A program made the translations under genes and the position numbers. Under the pieces are notes generated by a model that was given only the letters and a program-made list of their open reading frames with translations, was not told the origin of the DNA and did no database searches. Shown piece after piece: positions 23,685 to 32,601 of a DNA stretch of 64,000 nucleotides; position 1 is the first letter of the stretch; each line of letters begins with the position of its first letter. Source of the DNA: an uncultured Bacteroidales bacterium (GTDB lineage Bacteria > Bacteroidota > Bacteroidia > Bacteroidales > Bacteroidaceae); the NCBI GenBank assembly GCA_902796835.1, contig CADBQP010000048.1, forward strand, positions 1-64,000. The letters are read 5' to 3'.

Positions 23685-26156
23685 CTACTCTTGGAAGTAA
23701 ACGCGCTTCACACGCTCGCTGATTCCCGTGAGAATTTCGTAAGGAATCGTGTCGAGTTTGTCGCTTAGCACGGCCACAGGCAGTCGATCGCCAAAGATTT
23801 CGACCGTGTCACCCTCACGACAAGGAATGTCGGTTACGTCGATCATGCACACATCCATGCAGATGTTTCCCACATACTGCGCCTGCTGTCCGTTCACAAG
23901 GCAGTAGCCATTTCTGTTGCCCAAGTGGCGGTTCAAGCCGTCTGCATATCCGATAGGAATGGCAGCAATCCGGCTGTCTCTCTCCACGAAAGTGCGTCGA
24001 CTATATCCGATGCTGTCGCCGGCAGGCACGTTGCGAATTTGCAGAATGGTGGTCTTGAGGCTGGCCACGTTGTTCAATGTGCGGTTGTCTATGGGGTCGA
24101 TGCCATAAAGCCCGAGTCCCAGCCTAACCATGTCGAGCTGGCGTTCAGCAAAGCGCTCAATGCCGGCGCTATTGCAAATGTGGCGCAAAATTTTGTGGTC
24201 GAAGGATTTGCAAAGTAGACTTGAGGCTCTGTCGAAGCGCTCAAATTGCAGAGTCGAGAATTCATCGAAGTCAGGACTGTCGCTTCCCACAAAATGTGAA
24301 AAGACTGAGCGTACGATTACGGCTTGCTGGCTTTTCAGACGAGCAATGAGTGGCTCAATGTCTTGGTCGGGATGGAAACCAAGTCGGTGCATCCCCGTGT
24401 CAACTTTGACATGTATCGGAAAATTGGTGATGCCGTGTTTTCGGGCAGCTGCAATAAGAGCCTCAAGCAGTTCGAAGTTGTAGACTTCGGGCTCGAGGTC
24501 GTATTCAAAAAGCAGGTTGAACGAGGACATCTCTGGATTCATAATAATGATGTTGCGCGTAATTCCGGCCATCCTAAGGTCTGCACCCTCATCGGCCACG
24601 GCTACGGCCAAATAGTCCACTCCGCGATCTTGCAATGTCTTGGCTACTTCGATGCTTCCTGTCCCGTAGGCTGAAGCCTTGACCATGCACACCATTTTAG
24701 TCTGCGGCCGGAGCATTGAGCGATAGTAGTTCAGATTGCGCGCCAACGCTTCAAGATTTATTTCAAGCGTGGTTTCGTGAACCTTCTGAGACATCAGTTC
24801 GCCTAACTCCTCGAATCCAAAGCGACGTGAGCCTTTCAGAAGCACAATCTCGTCGTGCAGGGTCTGCAAAAGCCCACTTTCTATTAATTCTTTACTACCT
24901 GTGAAGAAATGTTTCTCCATTTCAAACCGCTCGCATTGCTGGCTGAGCTCTTGGCCCACGCCTATGAAGCGTTCAACGCCTCGTCGGTTTACCATGTCGG
25001 CCACTTTCGAATAAAGCTCGTCGGGACTGAGGCCGCTTTCGTCTATGTCGCTTAAAATCAAGGTGCGTCTGTGATTTTCCGGATTAGGCCTGCGCGCCAT
25101 GAAGTTCAGGGCAATATCGAGCGAGGTGAGGTCGCTGTTATAGGTGTCGTTGATAATTGTGCATCCATTTGTACCGCGCTTCACTTCAAGCCTCATGGCC
25201 ACGGGTTCCAGCTTTTCCATGTTTCGGGCCACAAGGTCTGAATCTATTCCCAACTTGAGCGCAGCTGCAAGGCAGTGTACGGAATTCCAAGCCGACGCTT
25301 CGTCTGTAAATGGAATGGTATAAGTGCCCTCTTTCCCCTCGAAAATGTAGTGAAGCGTGGTGCTGGTTTCGTTTTTGTTTGAGATGTTAGCCCTGAGTGG
25401 GGCAGAAGTTTTTGTTCGCGACCATCCCAGGCGCTCCACTCCTTGTGGCAACTTTTCCATGCAGGAGGCAATCAGCGTGTCGTCGGCATCATATATAATT
25501 GTTCGGCATTTTGAAAAAAGTTTGAGTTTCTCTTCACACTTTTCGCTCAGCGAGGAAAAATTCTCTTGATGAGCTGCCCCGATGTTTGTCAGAATACCTA
25601 TGGTGGGTTGTATGATTTCTTCGAGCGCTTGCATTTCTCCGCTTCTTGAAATGCCAGCTTCAAAAATTCCAATTTCGGTGTGTTCGTTGAGCATGCTCAC
25701 CGAGAGAGGCACTCCTATCTGGGAGTTGTAGGAACGTGGCGAACGCACCACACGCTTGGCACTTCCTGTCAGATTGTAGAGCCACTCCTTCACCAAGGTC
25801 TTTCCGTTCGAGCCCGTTATTCCCACTACTGGTATTCTAAATTGCTCGCGGTGGAATTTTGCCAGCCTTTGGAGCGCAGCGAGTGTGTTTTCCACCTTCA
25901 GAAATGTGGCTTCGGAAAAATCGGTAGTGTAGTTGGCAGGTAGCTGGCTCACGATGAAGCTTCTTACGCCGCGCTTGTAGAGATCTGGAATGTATTTGTG
26001 CCCATCGCCAGAGGCGGAAGTGAGGGCAAAGAATGCCGTGGTTTCAGGAAAAGCAAGCGAGCGGCTGTCGGTGAGCAGCCAATTCACAACTTTATCGGCA
26101 CCGCCTTTTATTTCGGCGTTTATAATTTTTGCTATGTCTATGGAGGTATATTGCAT
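23685..26156 (-). CDS. murF-alr: Bifunctional UDP-MurNAc-tripeptide:D-Ala-D-Ala ligase / alanine racemase
   Basis: The 823-residue fusion joins two steps of peptidoglycan precursor synthesis. Residues 1 to about 455 are MurF, with the ATP loop GITGSNGKT at 112-120. The rest is alanine racemase, with the PLP lysine in MVKASAYGTG, HVKVDTGMHRLGF, and the catalytic tyrosine in SIGYSRRTF. The racemase makes D-Ala, the building block of the dipeptide that MurF attaches. The fusion is characteristic of Bacteroidetes. The open frame extends 76 codons upstream into the GSCFA gene, but homology starts at ATG 26156, 37 nt after the GSCFA stop. Confidence 0.95.
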   Translation of the reverse strand: MQYTSIDIAKIINAEIKGGADKVVNWLLTDSRSLAFPETTAFFALTSASGDGHKYIPDLYKRGVRSFIVSQLPANYTTDFSEATFLKVENTLAALQRLAKFHREQFRIPVVGITGSNGKTLVKEWLYNLTGSAKRVVRSPRSYNSQIGVPLSVSMLNEHTEIGIFEAGISRSGEMQALEEIIQPTIGILTNIGAAHQENFSSLSEKCEEKLKLFSKCRTIIYDADDTLIASCMEKLPQGVERLGWSRTKTSAPLRANISNKNETSTTLHYIFEGKEGTYTIPFTDEASAWNSVHCLAAALKLGIDSDLVARNMEKLEPVAMRLEVKRGTNGCTIINDTYNSDLTSLDIALNFMARRPNPENHRRTLILSDIDESGLSPDELYSKVADMVNRRGVERFIGVGQELSQQCERFEMEKHFFTGSKELIESGLLQTLHDEIVLLKGSRRFGFEELGELMSQKVHETTLEINLEALARNLNYYRSMLRPQTKMVCMVKASAYGTGSIEVAKTLQDRGVDYLAVAVADEGADLRMAGITRNIIIMNPEMSSFNLLFEYDLEPEVYNFELLEALIAAARKHGITNFPIHVKVDTGMHRLGFHPDQDIEPLIARLKSQQAVIVRSVFSHFVGSDSPDFDEFSTLQFERFDRASSLLCKSFDHKILRHICNSAGIERFAERQLDMVRLGLGLYGIDPIDNRTLNNVASLKTTILQIRNVPAGDSIGYSRRTFVERDSRIAAIPIGYADGLNRHLGNRNGYCLVNGQQAQYVGNICMDVCMIDVTDIPCREGDTVEIFGDRLPVAVLSDKLDTIPYEILTGISERVKRVYFQE

Positions 26157-26193
26157 GTCTTTGTGTTTATATGCTATGTCGTATGGTGTTTTT

Positions 26194-27150
26194 CTAAGTG
26201 TAGAGATGCCATTTCTTGCGAAGTTCGTTGAGTTTTTCGCTGGCGCGTCGGTGCAGTTCTTTCGCCACTTCGTCATCCTTGTGCAAAGGGCGATGGCAGA
26301 GGAGCTTGGTCGCGGCTTCCCATTCCCTGGCAAAGGTAAATGTATCGGGCGCAAAGGTCCATTCCTTGAAGCGCTCCCAAACATAGTCTACAGCCTGTGG
26401 CGAAGGGTGGAGCATGTCGGCATCATAGAAGCGGTAGTCGCGCAATTCGTCGACGACAATCTCATAGGCCGGAAAGTAGGTGGCATTTTTATAGCGGCGG
26501 CAAATATGGTCGATGGCAAGCAACAGGGTGGCTTTAGCCAGTTGGCTTTCGTGAAAACCGTATTTAGCATAGCGATATGGGCTCACCGTGAAAACCACTC
26601 TTGTGTGTGAAGGTAGCAGTTCCAAAGTCTTTAGCCATGATTCAGCAATTTCATCGTGGCGAAGCTCAATCTCTTCAAAACGCGAAGCCGGTTCTTTGTG
26701 GCAATTGGCCACTACATTTTTCTTTTCATCGTCTGAGAGTTCATTGTCTCGCAGTCTATATGCCCTGTTTGTGCCGAATGTGATGAGCAGCAGGTCGGTT
26801 GTTTTCAGGTTGGCGGCGCTGCCCTGTAGCCGTTCCCATATTTTCTTTTTTACCTCCTCTTTGCTTGCAGCGCTGAAGGCGCCGCTGTGCATCCATGAGT
26901 GCCACAGCCCGTCGCGCCCTTTGAAAATGTGTTTTTCGTCGTATTGCCCGTACATCAGAATACTGAGCGAAGTGCGTATGCTCTCAGGATTATAGAGCAC
27001 CCCAAATGGGTTGACATCGGTTTGCAGTCCCGATTCGGCCATGAGGCTACCAACGTGCTCGGCAAAGCACGACCCCAAGGCCATACAGCGCGATGCGGGG
27101 CGCAACTCAAGGCCCGCTTCGGGTAGCTGAACTGGCGTGATAAGCTTCAC
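26194..27150 (-). CDS. GSCFA domain protein
   Basis: The 318-residue protein has the eponymous motif ALGSCFAEHVG at about residues 24-34 and is a full-length member of the GSCFA family (SGNH-hydrolase-like). The biochemical role is not established; relatives are suspected to act on carbohydrate or acyl esters. The start is a GTG at 27150, which overlaps the stop of the FMN-binding gene (GTGA), so the pair is translationally coupled. Its position directly before murF-alr suggests, but does not prove, a wall-related job. Confidence 0.88.
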   Translation of the reverse strand: MKLITPVQLPEAGLELRPASRCMALGSCFAEHVGSLMAESGLQTDVNPFGVLYNPESIRTSLSILMYGQYDEKHIFKGRDGLWHSWMHSGAFSAASKEEVKKKIWERLQGSAANLKTTDLLLITFGTNRAYRLRDNELSDDEKKNVVANCHKEPASRFEEIELRHDEIAESWLKTLELLPSHTRVVFTVSPYRYAKYGFHESQLAKATLLLAIDHICRRYKNATYFPAYEIVVDELRDYRFYDADMLHPSPQAVDYVWERFKEWTFAPDTFTFAREWEAATKLLCHRPLHKDDEVAKELHRRASEKLNELRKKWHLYT

Positions 27151-27536
27151 TTCTTATGTTTTTTATAGTAAAGCAGACCGCGTTGCACATTCTCTTTGAT
27201 GGCGTTCGACGAAAAGGTGGCGCCAGTGACAGCGTCCACTTTTGTGGCCTTCAGCTTTTTTGCCGATTTTCCTATAAACTTGGGAAGCAACCCCCGCTTC
27301 ACTTCGGCAATGTATTTTGGCCCGTCTTGATTGTTCAGAATAACGATTTTTTGAATAATATCGTTTTTAATGTAAATCTCCACGGGCGTGGCGTCACGGA
27401 AGCCCATGACATCGGCCGCCAGGGTGGTGGTGTTAATTACGTATGTTCCGTCTTTTTCGCGGCGCATCACATCTTGTGCCGCCATGTGGCAGGTGACAAG
27501 AAGTATGCCTGACAAAATAATGGCTCTGAGTTTCAT
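27147..27536 (-). CDS. Secreted FMN-binding domain protein
   Basis: The 129-residue protein has a signal peptide (about residues 1-20, KLRAIILSGILLVTCHMAA) and a single FMN-binding domain of the RnfG/NqrC/NosR type. The flavinylation-like motif DAVTGATFSS contains the threonine to which FMN is normally attached through phosphodiester. This suggests an extracytoplasmic flavoprotein passing electrons. The open frame is longer upstream, but the ATG at 27536 is the one that gives a signal peptide and lies 30 nt downstream of a canonical promoter. It is the first gene of FMN-binding / GSCFA / murF-alr / apeB. Confidence 0.87.
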   Translation of the reverse strand: MKLRAIILSGILLVTCHMAAQDVMRREKDGTYVINTTTLAADVMGFRDATPVEIYIKNDIIQKIVILNNQDGPKYIAEVKRGLLPKFIGKSAKKLKATKVDAVTGATFSSNAIKENVQRGLLYYKKHKK

Positions 27537-27566
27537 AATTATTATCGTTCCGTATAAACTTCCTTG

Positions 27567-27597
27567 CAAAGGTACTTTTAGTGGGCGATATTTCAAA
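27567..27597 (-). promoter_or_regulatory. Promoter of the FMN-binding / GSCFA / murF-alr operon
   Basis: On the minus strand TTTG (27594-27597) and TACCTTTG (27567-27574) are separated by exactly 19 nt. It lies 30 nt before the ATG at 27536 and settles the start choice for that gene. Confidence 0.8.
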
Positions 27598-27715
27598 GCA
27601 AATTCTGCGAAAAGTGCATCTTGTACACCTTTTCGTGCCATATGGGAACTCTGCTTAAACATTTCGGCATCCCCGACAGCCAAGCGCCCGAACACATGGA
27701 CACATAATAAGAAGA

Positions 27716-27747
27716 GTTGAGCCATTAGGTTAGACTATTGGCTCAAC
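27716..27747. repeat. GAGCCA dispersed element (copy C)
   Basis: GTTGAGCCA (27716-27724) pairs with TGGCTCAAC (27739-27747) across a 14-nt loop. Within it GAGCCA-N7-AGACTATT matches the core shared by five intergenic sites. It lies in the 330-nt divergent gap 27537-27866, which otherwise holds only the two promoters. Confidence 0.7.
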
Positions 27748-27840
27748 AGAAGCAAATGTTGCGCGGATAGTTTTTACGACAAATACGCTTGTTTATACGA
27801 AAAAAAACGCAGTTTGTAGCTCGATAGCCTCACTTTTCAC

Positions 27841-27848
27841 TATCTTTG
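27841..27848 (+). promoter_or_regulatory. -7 box of the kdsA operon
   Basis: TATCTTTG lies 18 nt before the kdsA ATG. A TTTG is found 24 nt upstream, longer than the usual spacing, so only the -7 element is well supported. The leader would be about 10 nt. Confidence 0.55.
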
Positions 27849-27866
27849 CGCGTAAATTGAATAAAT

Positions 27867-28637
27867 ATGACTAACAAATCAGCCCTGGCTCCGCTTTTTG
27901 TGGCAGGTCCATGTGTCATAGAGTCGGCAGCGCTTATCGACGAGGTTGCTGCCGAAGTGGCGCGTGTTAAATCGTCGTTGGGTGTGGAAATCTACTTTAA
28001 GTCCTCGTTCGACAAGGCCAACCGAACTTCGCTCAGCTCGTTTCGCGGTCCAGGCTTGGAACGCGGCCTAACGATGCTCAATGATGTGAAGGAACGCTAC
28101 GGGCTGCCCGTCTTGACCGACATACATGAAAGTTGTCAGGCCCCACTGGTGGCTCAGGTTGCCGATGTGTTGCAAATCCCGGCCTTCCTCTGTCGGCAAA
28201 CAGACCTTTTGGTGGCTGCTGCAAAAACGGGGCGAATTGTGAACATAAAGAAAGCACAATTTCTCTCGGGCGCTGACATGCGGTTCCCTGTTGAAAAGTG
28301 CAGAGAATCGGGCGCCGCCGACATCTGGCTCACCGAGCGCGGCAATGTGTTTGGGTATAATAATCTCGTCGTCGACTTCAGAAACATTCCCGACATGCTC
28401 GAAATCGTGCCTCGCGTCATGATGGATTGCACCCACAGTGTGCAGCGTCCCGGAGCGGCCGGAGGAAAAACTGGAGGCGACCGAAGGTTTGTACCCTCAA
28501 TGGCTCATGCCGCTAAAGCCTTTGGTGCCAATGCGTTCTTCTTTGAAACACATCCCGACCCCGACAATGCATTAAGCGACGGCCCTAACATGTTACCATT
28601 GACCAATCTGGCAAGCCTCATCGAGAGCCTGCTTTAA
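27867..28637 (+). CDS. kdsA: 3-deoxy-8-phosphooctulonate synthase
   Basis: The 256-residue protein condenses PEP with arabinose-5-phosphate to Kdo-8-phosphate, the committed step to the inner-core sugar of LPS. Motifs include GPCVIESA, FKSSFDKANRTS, GLPVLTDIHE and the C-terminal THPDPDNALSDGPNM. There is a cysteine in GPCVIE, the metal-ligand position of class II enzymes. It is followed by kdsD after 20 nt, which supplies its sugar substrate. Confidence 0.96.
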   Translation: MTNKSALAPLFVAGPCVIESAALIDEVAAEVARVKSSLGVEIYFKSSFDKANRTSLSSFRGPGLERGLTMLNDVKERYGLPVLTDIHESCQAPLVAQVADVLQIPAFLCRQTDLLVAAAKTGRIVNIKKAQFLSGADMRFPVEKCRESGAADIWLTERGNVFGYNNLVVDFRNIPDMLEIVPRVMMDCTHSVQRPGAAGGKTGGDRRFVPSMAHAAKAFGANAFFFETHPDPDNALSDGPNMLPLTNLASLIESLL

Positions 28638-28657
28638 AAGATAGCGACAATACGCTT

Positions 28658-29608
28658 ATGAGTAAGTATACAGAGATAGCCATACAATGTCTGCACGACG
28701 AAGCAGCAGCCTTGGAGGGATTAATTAATAAGATTGATGAATCGTTTGATACTGCGGTAAATACGATACTGAACTGCCACGGAAAAGTAATCGTCACAGG
28801 CGTGGGAAAGAGTGGCCATATCGGAGCCAAAATCGCCGCTACGCTTTCATCGACAGGCACACCCAGTTTTTTCGTCAACCCGCTTGATGTATTCCACGGC
28901 GATTTGGGAGTAATCACTGCCGACGATGTAGTGATTGCCATCTCAAACAGCGGGCAGACCGACGAACTATTGCGATTTCTGCCCTATCTCATGTCACACA
29001 AAATACCCATCATCGGAATGTCGGGCCATCCTGACTCGCTTCTTGCACAATATTCCACAGCACATCTCAACGTTGCTGTGGAACATGAGGCCTGTCCGCT
29101 CGACCTGGCACCCACGTCTTCGACCACGGCCACACTCGCCATGGGCGATGCCCTGGCTTGTGCGTTGATGGAAGCACGCCATTTTGAAGAGGCCGACTTC
29201 GCGCAATTCCATCCCGGCGGTGCGCTGGGAAAGCGTCTGCTCACAAAAGCCTCAGACGTGATGCACCAAAAAGACCTGCCTGTAATCGGCCCCACAATGA
29301 TGCTTGCCGACGCCCTCTTCCACATGAGCGACGGCCGACTCGGCCTGTGTGTGGTAGTAGAAAACGATGAAGTGGTGGGAATCATTACAGATGGCGACCT
29401 GCGTCGAGCCATGGTGCAAAACAAGGAGCGGTTCTTCGACCTGCGAGCAGCGGATGTGATGACGCGAAACCCGAAGTGCGTAGCACCAGATATGCGTGTT
29501 GCAGAAATAGATCGCATTCTGCATGCTAACAAAATACATGCAGTAATAGTGGTAGACGAGCAAAAACATTTGCTCGGAATAGTTGACTCGTTTAGCACCC
29601 TTTTATAA
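28658..29608 (+). CDS. kdsD: Arabinose-5-phosphate isomerase
   Basis: The 316-residue protein belongs to the KpsF/GutQ family that isomerises ribulose-5-phosphate to arabinose-5-phosphate for Kdo synthesis. The SIS domain holds VTGVGKSGHIGAKIAATLSS and AISNSGQTDELL (about residues 45-100). Two CBS domains follow (about 205-316: DVMHQKDLPVIG, then ADVMTRNPKC). Its position right after kdsA makes the biosynthetic role clear rather than the capsule or glucitol variant. Confidence 0.95.
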   Translation: MSKYTEIAIQCLHDEAAALEGLINKIDESFDTAVNTILNCHGKVIVTGVGKSGHIGAKIAATLSSTGTPSFFVNPLDVFHGDLGVITADDVVIAISNSGQTDELLRFLPYLMSHKIPIIGMSGHPDSLLAQYSTAHLNVAVEHEACPLDLAPTSSTTATLAMGDALACALMEARHFEEADFAQFHPGGALGKRLLTKASDVMHQKDLPVIGPTMMLADALFHMSDGRLGLCVVVENDEVVGIITDGDLRRAMVQNKERFFDLRAADVMTRNPKCVAPDMRVAEIDRILHANKIHAVIVVDEQKHLLGIVDSFSTLL

Positions 29609-29612
29609 GTTG

Positions 29613-30932
29613 ATGAGTTTGTTGCTGCATTCATTTATGAGCCAATCGAAGTGCCAAATGCTGAGTTTTGTGTTTTTGCTGGCACTTCTTTTTCTTCCCA
29701 ATGCGCTCAGTGCTTCGCCCTTGCCTTCCGATTCGAGCGTAGTGGCCTTTCTTCAGCGTGACTATGGCGTGAAATTCACCGACAATAACCGGGTTGTGTT
29801 CTTTAAGAACGGACAGGAAAAGTTCGACGACCTGTTCAGTGCCGTCAAGCAAGCCAAGAGTACAGTCCATTTAGAGTATTTTAATTTTCGGAACGACAGT
29901 ATTTCGGCCCTGCTCTTCGGTTTGTTGTCCGACTGTGTGAAGCGTGGTGTGAAAGTGCGTGCCATTTTCGACGGCTTCGGTAACTCTTCAAACAATCGCC
30001 CCCTTTTGCTCCGCCATCTCGACACCTTGAGAGCCCGAGGCATAGAGATTTATGAATTCGACCCTGTGCGCTTTCCATGGATTAACCATGCCTTTAAGCG
30101 CGACCACCGAAAGATCGTGGTAATTGATGGTTTGGTAGCCTATACTGGGGGCATGAATGTTGCCGACTATTACATTAAAGGTAAGACTGAGTTTGGTGAT
30201 TGGCGTGACATACACTGTCGTGTAGAAGGCGACGTCGTTGGTCAGTTGCAGGCTATTTTTGTGAAGTTCTGGAACCGTATTTCACGGCAGGAGGTGAGTG
30301 GTCCGCATTTATATCCTGGTTTCAAGGATGCGCGTCAGTATTTTGAGGGGCTTAAGCCCGACACTTGTGTGTCGGCTGGGCGTAAGAGTGTGGGTGTTGT
30401 CGACCGCGTTCCCGACGAAACGCCCGCCATTATGCGCGAAACCTTTGTGGAGTCTATCAATGCGGCCCAGCGGCAAATTTTAATCATTAATCCTTACTTT
30501 ACCCTCAATAGAAAAATTCGCAGGGCTTTGCGAAAGGCATTGCGGCGTGGCGTAGATGTTCAAGTAATGATATCGGAAAAGAGCGATATTCCTATTACGC
30601 CGCGTATTGTGGAGCACGAAGCTCACCGTCTCATGAAGAAAGGTGCGACGATTCACGTATATACAGGCGGCTTTCACCACAGTAAAATTATGATGGTGGA
30701 CAGTTCTTTCTGTTTTGTGGGTTCTGCAAATTTGAATAGCCGTAGTTTGCAGTACGATTACGAGTGTAATTTGCTTGTGGACGATGTTCCTACTACGGAG
30801 GCGCTTATCTCTATTTTCAGCGACGACAGCCAGGGACGCTGCTACAAACTGACGCCAGAGCTGTGGCGTAAACGGTCGTGGTGGCGGCGTTTTCAGTGTT
30901 GGTTCTTTCAGATTCTGACGCCTTTCGTCTAA
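29613..30932 (+). CDS. Phospholipase D-like / cardiolipin synthase-type protein
   Basis: The 439-residue protein has two HKD catalytic motifs, HRKIVVIDGLVAYTGGMN and HHSKIMMVDSSFCFVGSANLNSRS, the arrangement of cardiolipin synthases. The N-terminus carries one hydrophobic segment (SFVFLLALLFLPNALSAS) that reads as a signal peptide or anchor, instead of the two helices of ClsA. It may join phosphatidylglycerol molecules or transfer a phosphatidyl group. The start is set at ATG 29613, 4 nt after the kdsD stop; ATG 29637 is an alternative. Confidence 0.88.
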   Translation: MSLLLHSFMSQSKCQMLSFVFLLALLFLPNALSASPLPSDSSVVAFLQRDYGVKFTDNNRVVFFKNGQEKFDDLFSAVKQAKSTVHLEYFNFRNDSISALLFGLLSDCVKRGVKVRAIFDGFGNSSNNRPLLLRHLDTLRARGIEIYEFDPVRFPWINHAFKRDHRKIVVIDGLVAYTGGMNVADYYIKGKTEFGDWRDIHCRVEGDVVGQLQAIFVKFWNRISRQEVSGPHLYPGFKDARQYFEGLKPDTCVSAGRKSVGVVDRVPDETPAIMRETFVESINAAQRQILIINPYFTLNRKIRRALRKALRRGVDVQVMISEKSDIPITPRIVEHEAHRLMKKGATIHVYTGGFHHSKIMMVDSSFCFVGSANLNSRSLQYDYECNLLVDDVPTTEALISIFSDDSQGRCYKLTPELWRKRSWWRRFQCWFFQILTPFV

Positions 30933-30981
30933 GCCTTGTTTTGGCTGGAGGTTTAATCGTTAAAAATATCTGCTCCTTGGT

Positions 30982-32241
30982 ATGATGAAGACAAACTTCT
31001 CTATAATAAAGGCCGTGGCTATTATTGCCGTGGTGGTATATCATAGTTGTACCATTCCCTACGTGGGCCGTTTCCTCGGACTTTTCATGATCCCGGTGTT
31101 CTTCATTTGTTCGGGCTACTTCTTTCATACCAAGTATCTCGGCGATGCTTGGGCATTCGTTGTGCGGCGCTTTAAGGGACTCTACAAACCGTTCGTTGTG
31201 TGGAGTGTATTCTTTTTGCTCATTCATAATCTGTTGTTCCCTTTGGGCATTTTAAGTGAGGAGATTGGCAATTCGGCTGGCGGAGTGTTGCATCCCTACA
31301 CGTGGCATGCTTTCAGCCAGCGTCTGTGGAGCGTGGTGTTTAACATGTCTGGCTACGAAGAATTCCTTTCTGGCACTTTCTGGTTCTTCAGGGCGCTGTT
31401 CCTTGTGAGCATAGCCTTTTTGCTGCTTTTCAAACTTTCAAAGAAAGTTTTCAGAAAGGCTACTGACGCGCAGCTGGCTTGGGGAATTCTGGCGCTGACC
31501 ATAGTTTTGACCTCGTGGAAGCTTTTCGAAAATCTGAAGATGACGAGTGTGGCACAAGGTGGCTATCGTGAGTTGGTGGGCATGGCATTTATGAGTATAG
31601 GTTTCCTCTTTAGGCAGTATGAGGAGCGTTTGATAAACTTGATGTCGTGGAAGTTCTCGCTCGTGGCGGCTTTGTTGTTAGTAGTATTCACCATATTTTA
31701 TCCAGTAAGTGTGACTTTCAACGCTAATTTCTGGCAATTCTTAAGTTTGCTCCTCACGGGAAGCCTTGGTTTCGGCCTTCTCTATCAAGCTGCTGCGGTG
31801 CTTGATGCGCGTGATGGCCGCTTTAAGAATTGTGTCGTCTACATAGGCAACCACACGCTTTATATTTTTGCTTTCCACTTTGCTGCATTCAAGCTTGTGA
31901 GCGCTATTAAAGTCGCAGCCTATGGACTTCCGTGGCATTACGTGGGCTCACATCCAGTAGTTCACGAGGGCTCTCCATGGGATGGCTTTTGGCTGCTCTA
32001 TACAACCGTAGGCATAGGACTCCCGTTGCTCGTCCGCCATTGTTGGAGGCAGTGGACGGAAGGTGTTTCAGTAGACGTTGAAAATTACGCGATAAAAGCC
32101 TTTGATGTTGCGCCTATATATGCTGCGAAAGCCTTAATGTTCGCAAAGCGCGGGATTTTGAGTTTTTCTCGCTCGTTCGTAGGTTTTTTCAGCACATTAT
32201 TCGATATCATTAAAGCCTCCAATCCTAAAGAAGATGACTGA
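30982..32241 (+). CDS. Membrane acyltransferase (acyltransferase 3 family)
   Basis: The 419-residue protein has about 10 transmembrane helices and the acyltransferase 3 N-terminal pattern, with VVYHSC (family histidine) and PVFFICSGYFF in the first two helices. Members O-acylate sugars or lipids at the membrane. It follows the PLD-like gene by 49 nt on the same strand, so a role in modifying surface glycan or lipid is plausible. The C-terminal 60 residues are a cytoplasmic helical tail. Two adjacent ATG codons (30982, 30985) are possible starts. Confidence 0.87.
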   Translation: MMKTNFSIIKAVAIIAVVVYHSCTIPYVGRFLGLFMIPVFFICSGYFFHTKYLGDAWAFVVRRFKGLYKPFVVWSVFFLLIHNLLFPLGILSEEIGNSAGGVLHPYTWHAFSQRLWSVVFNMSGYEEFLSGTFWFFRALFLVSIAFLLLFKLSKKVFRKATDAQLAWGILALTIVLTSWKLFENLKMTSVAQGGYRELVGMAFMSIGFLFRQYEERLINLMSWKFSLVAALLLVVFTIFYPVSVTFNANFWQFLSLLLTGSLGFGLLYQAAAVLDARDGRFKNCVVYIGNHTLYIFAFHFAAFKLVSAIKVAAYGLPWHYVGSHPVVHEGSPWDGFWLLYTTVGIGLPLLVRHCWRQWTEGVSVDVENYAIKAFDVAPIYAAKALMFAKRGILSFSRSFVGFFSTLFDIIKASNPKEDD

Positions 32242-32297
32242 CAGACGGCAAGCGAGTCATTGCATACACTTTGCAGAGTCGTCATTATTTTCTACTA

Positions 32298-32330
32298 TTG
32301 AGCCAATTCTTAAAACTATCGAGCCAACTC
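32298..32330. repeat. GAGCCA dispersed element (copy D)
   Basis: TTGAGCCA, then seven bases, then AAACTATC and a second GAGCCAAC. It shares the ungapped core GAGCCA-N7-ARAYTAT with copies at 16.4, 27.7, 37.9 and 61.5 kb. It lies in the 360-nt region upstream of rho (32242-32601), which also contains the rho promoter and leader and nothing else that I can identify. Confidence 0.7.
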
Positions 32331-32384
32331 TTTCTCCAAGTTAGCCATTTTATTTAGGCAAAACCTAAAAAAAGTGGTTTTTCT

Positions 32385-32415
32385 TTTGAGTAATGGTTCT
32401 AAATGCTTAATTTTG
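32385..32415 (+). promoter_or_regulatory. Promoter of rho
   Basis: TTTG (32385-32388), 19 nt, then TAATTTTG (32408-32415). This predicts a leader of about 180 nt before the rho ATG. The leader contains a small hairpin (GTGACGCTTCGTCAC, about 32510-32524). A long leader suits the autoregulation known for rho in other bacteria; here it is inferred. Confidence 0.75.
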
Positions 32416-32601
32416 CAGTCGAAACGAAGGGTTTACCATCTGTGGCAAGCCCATCCATCAATTTCAAAGCCACTCCACTTTTGTTTAGCATGTAGCAAGT
32501 GTTACAAAGTGACGCTTCGTCACAGTTTGGTGTGCATATACTGAGCCATATTGTGCGTAGCAAGAAAAGTGGTTACTATCTATAAGTCAACAATCTCAAA
32601 C

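Noticed and set aside
32551..32601. Earlier start of rho adding 17 residues
   Set aside because: The extra residues lack similarity to the Rho N-terminus, and the ATG at 32602 starts exactly at the conserved bundle.
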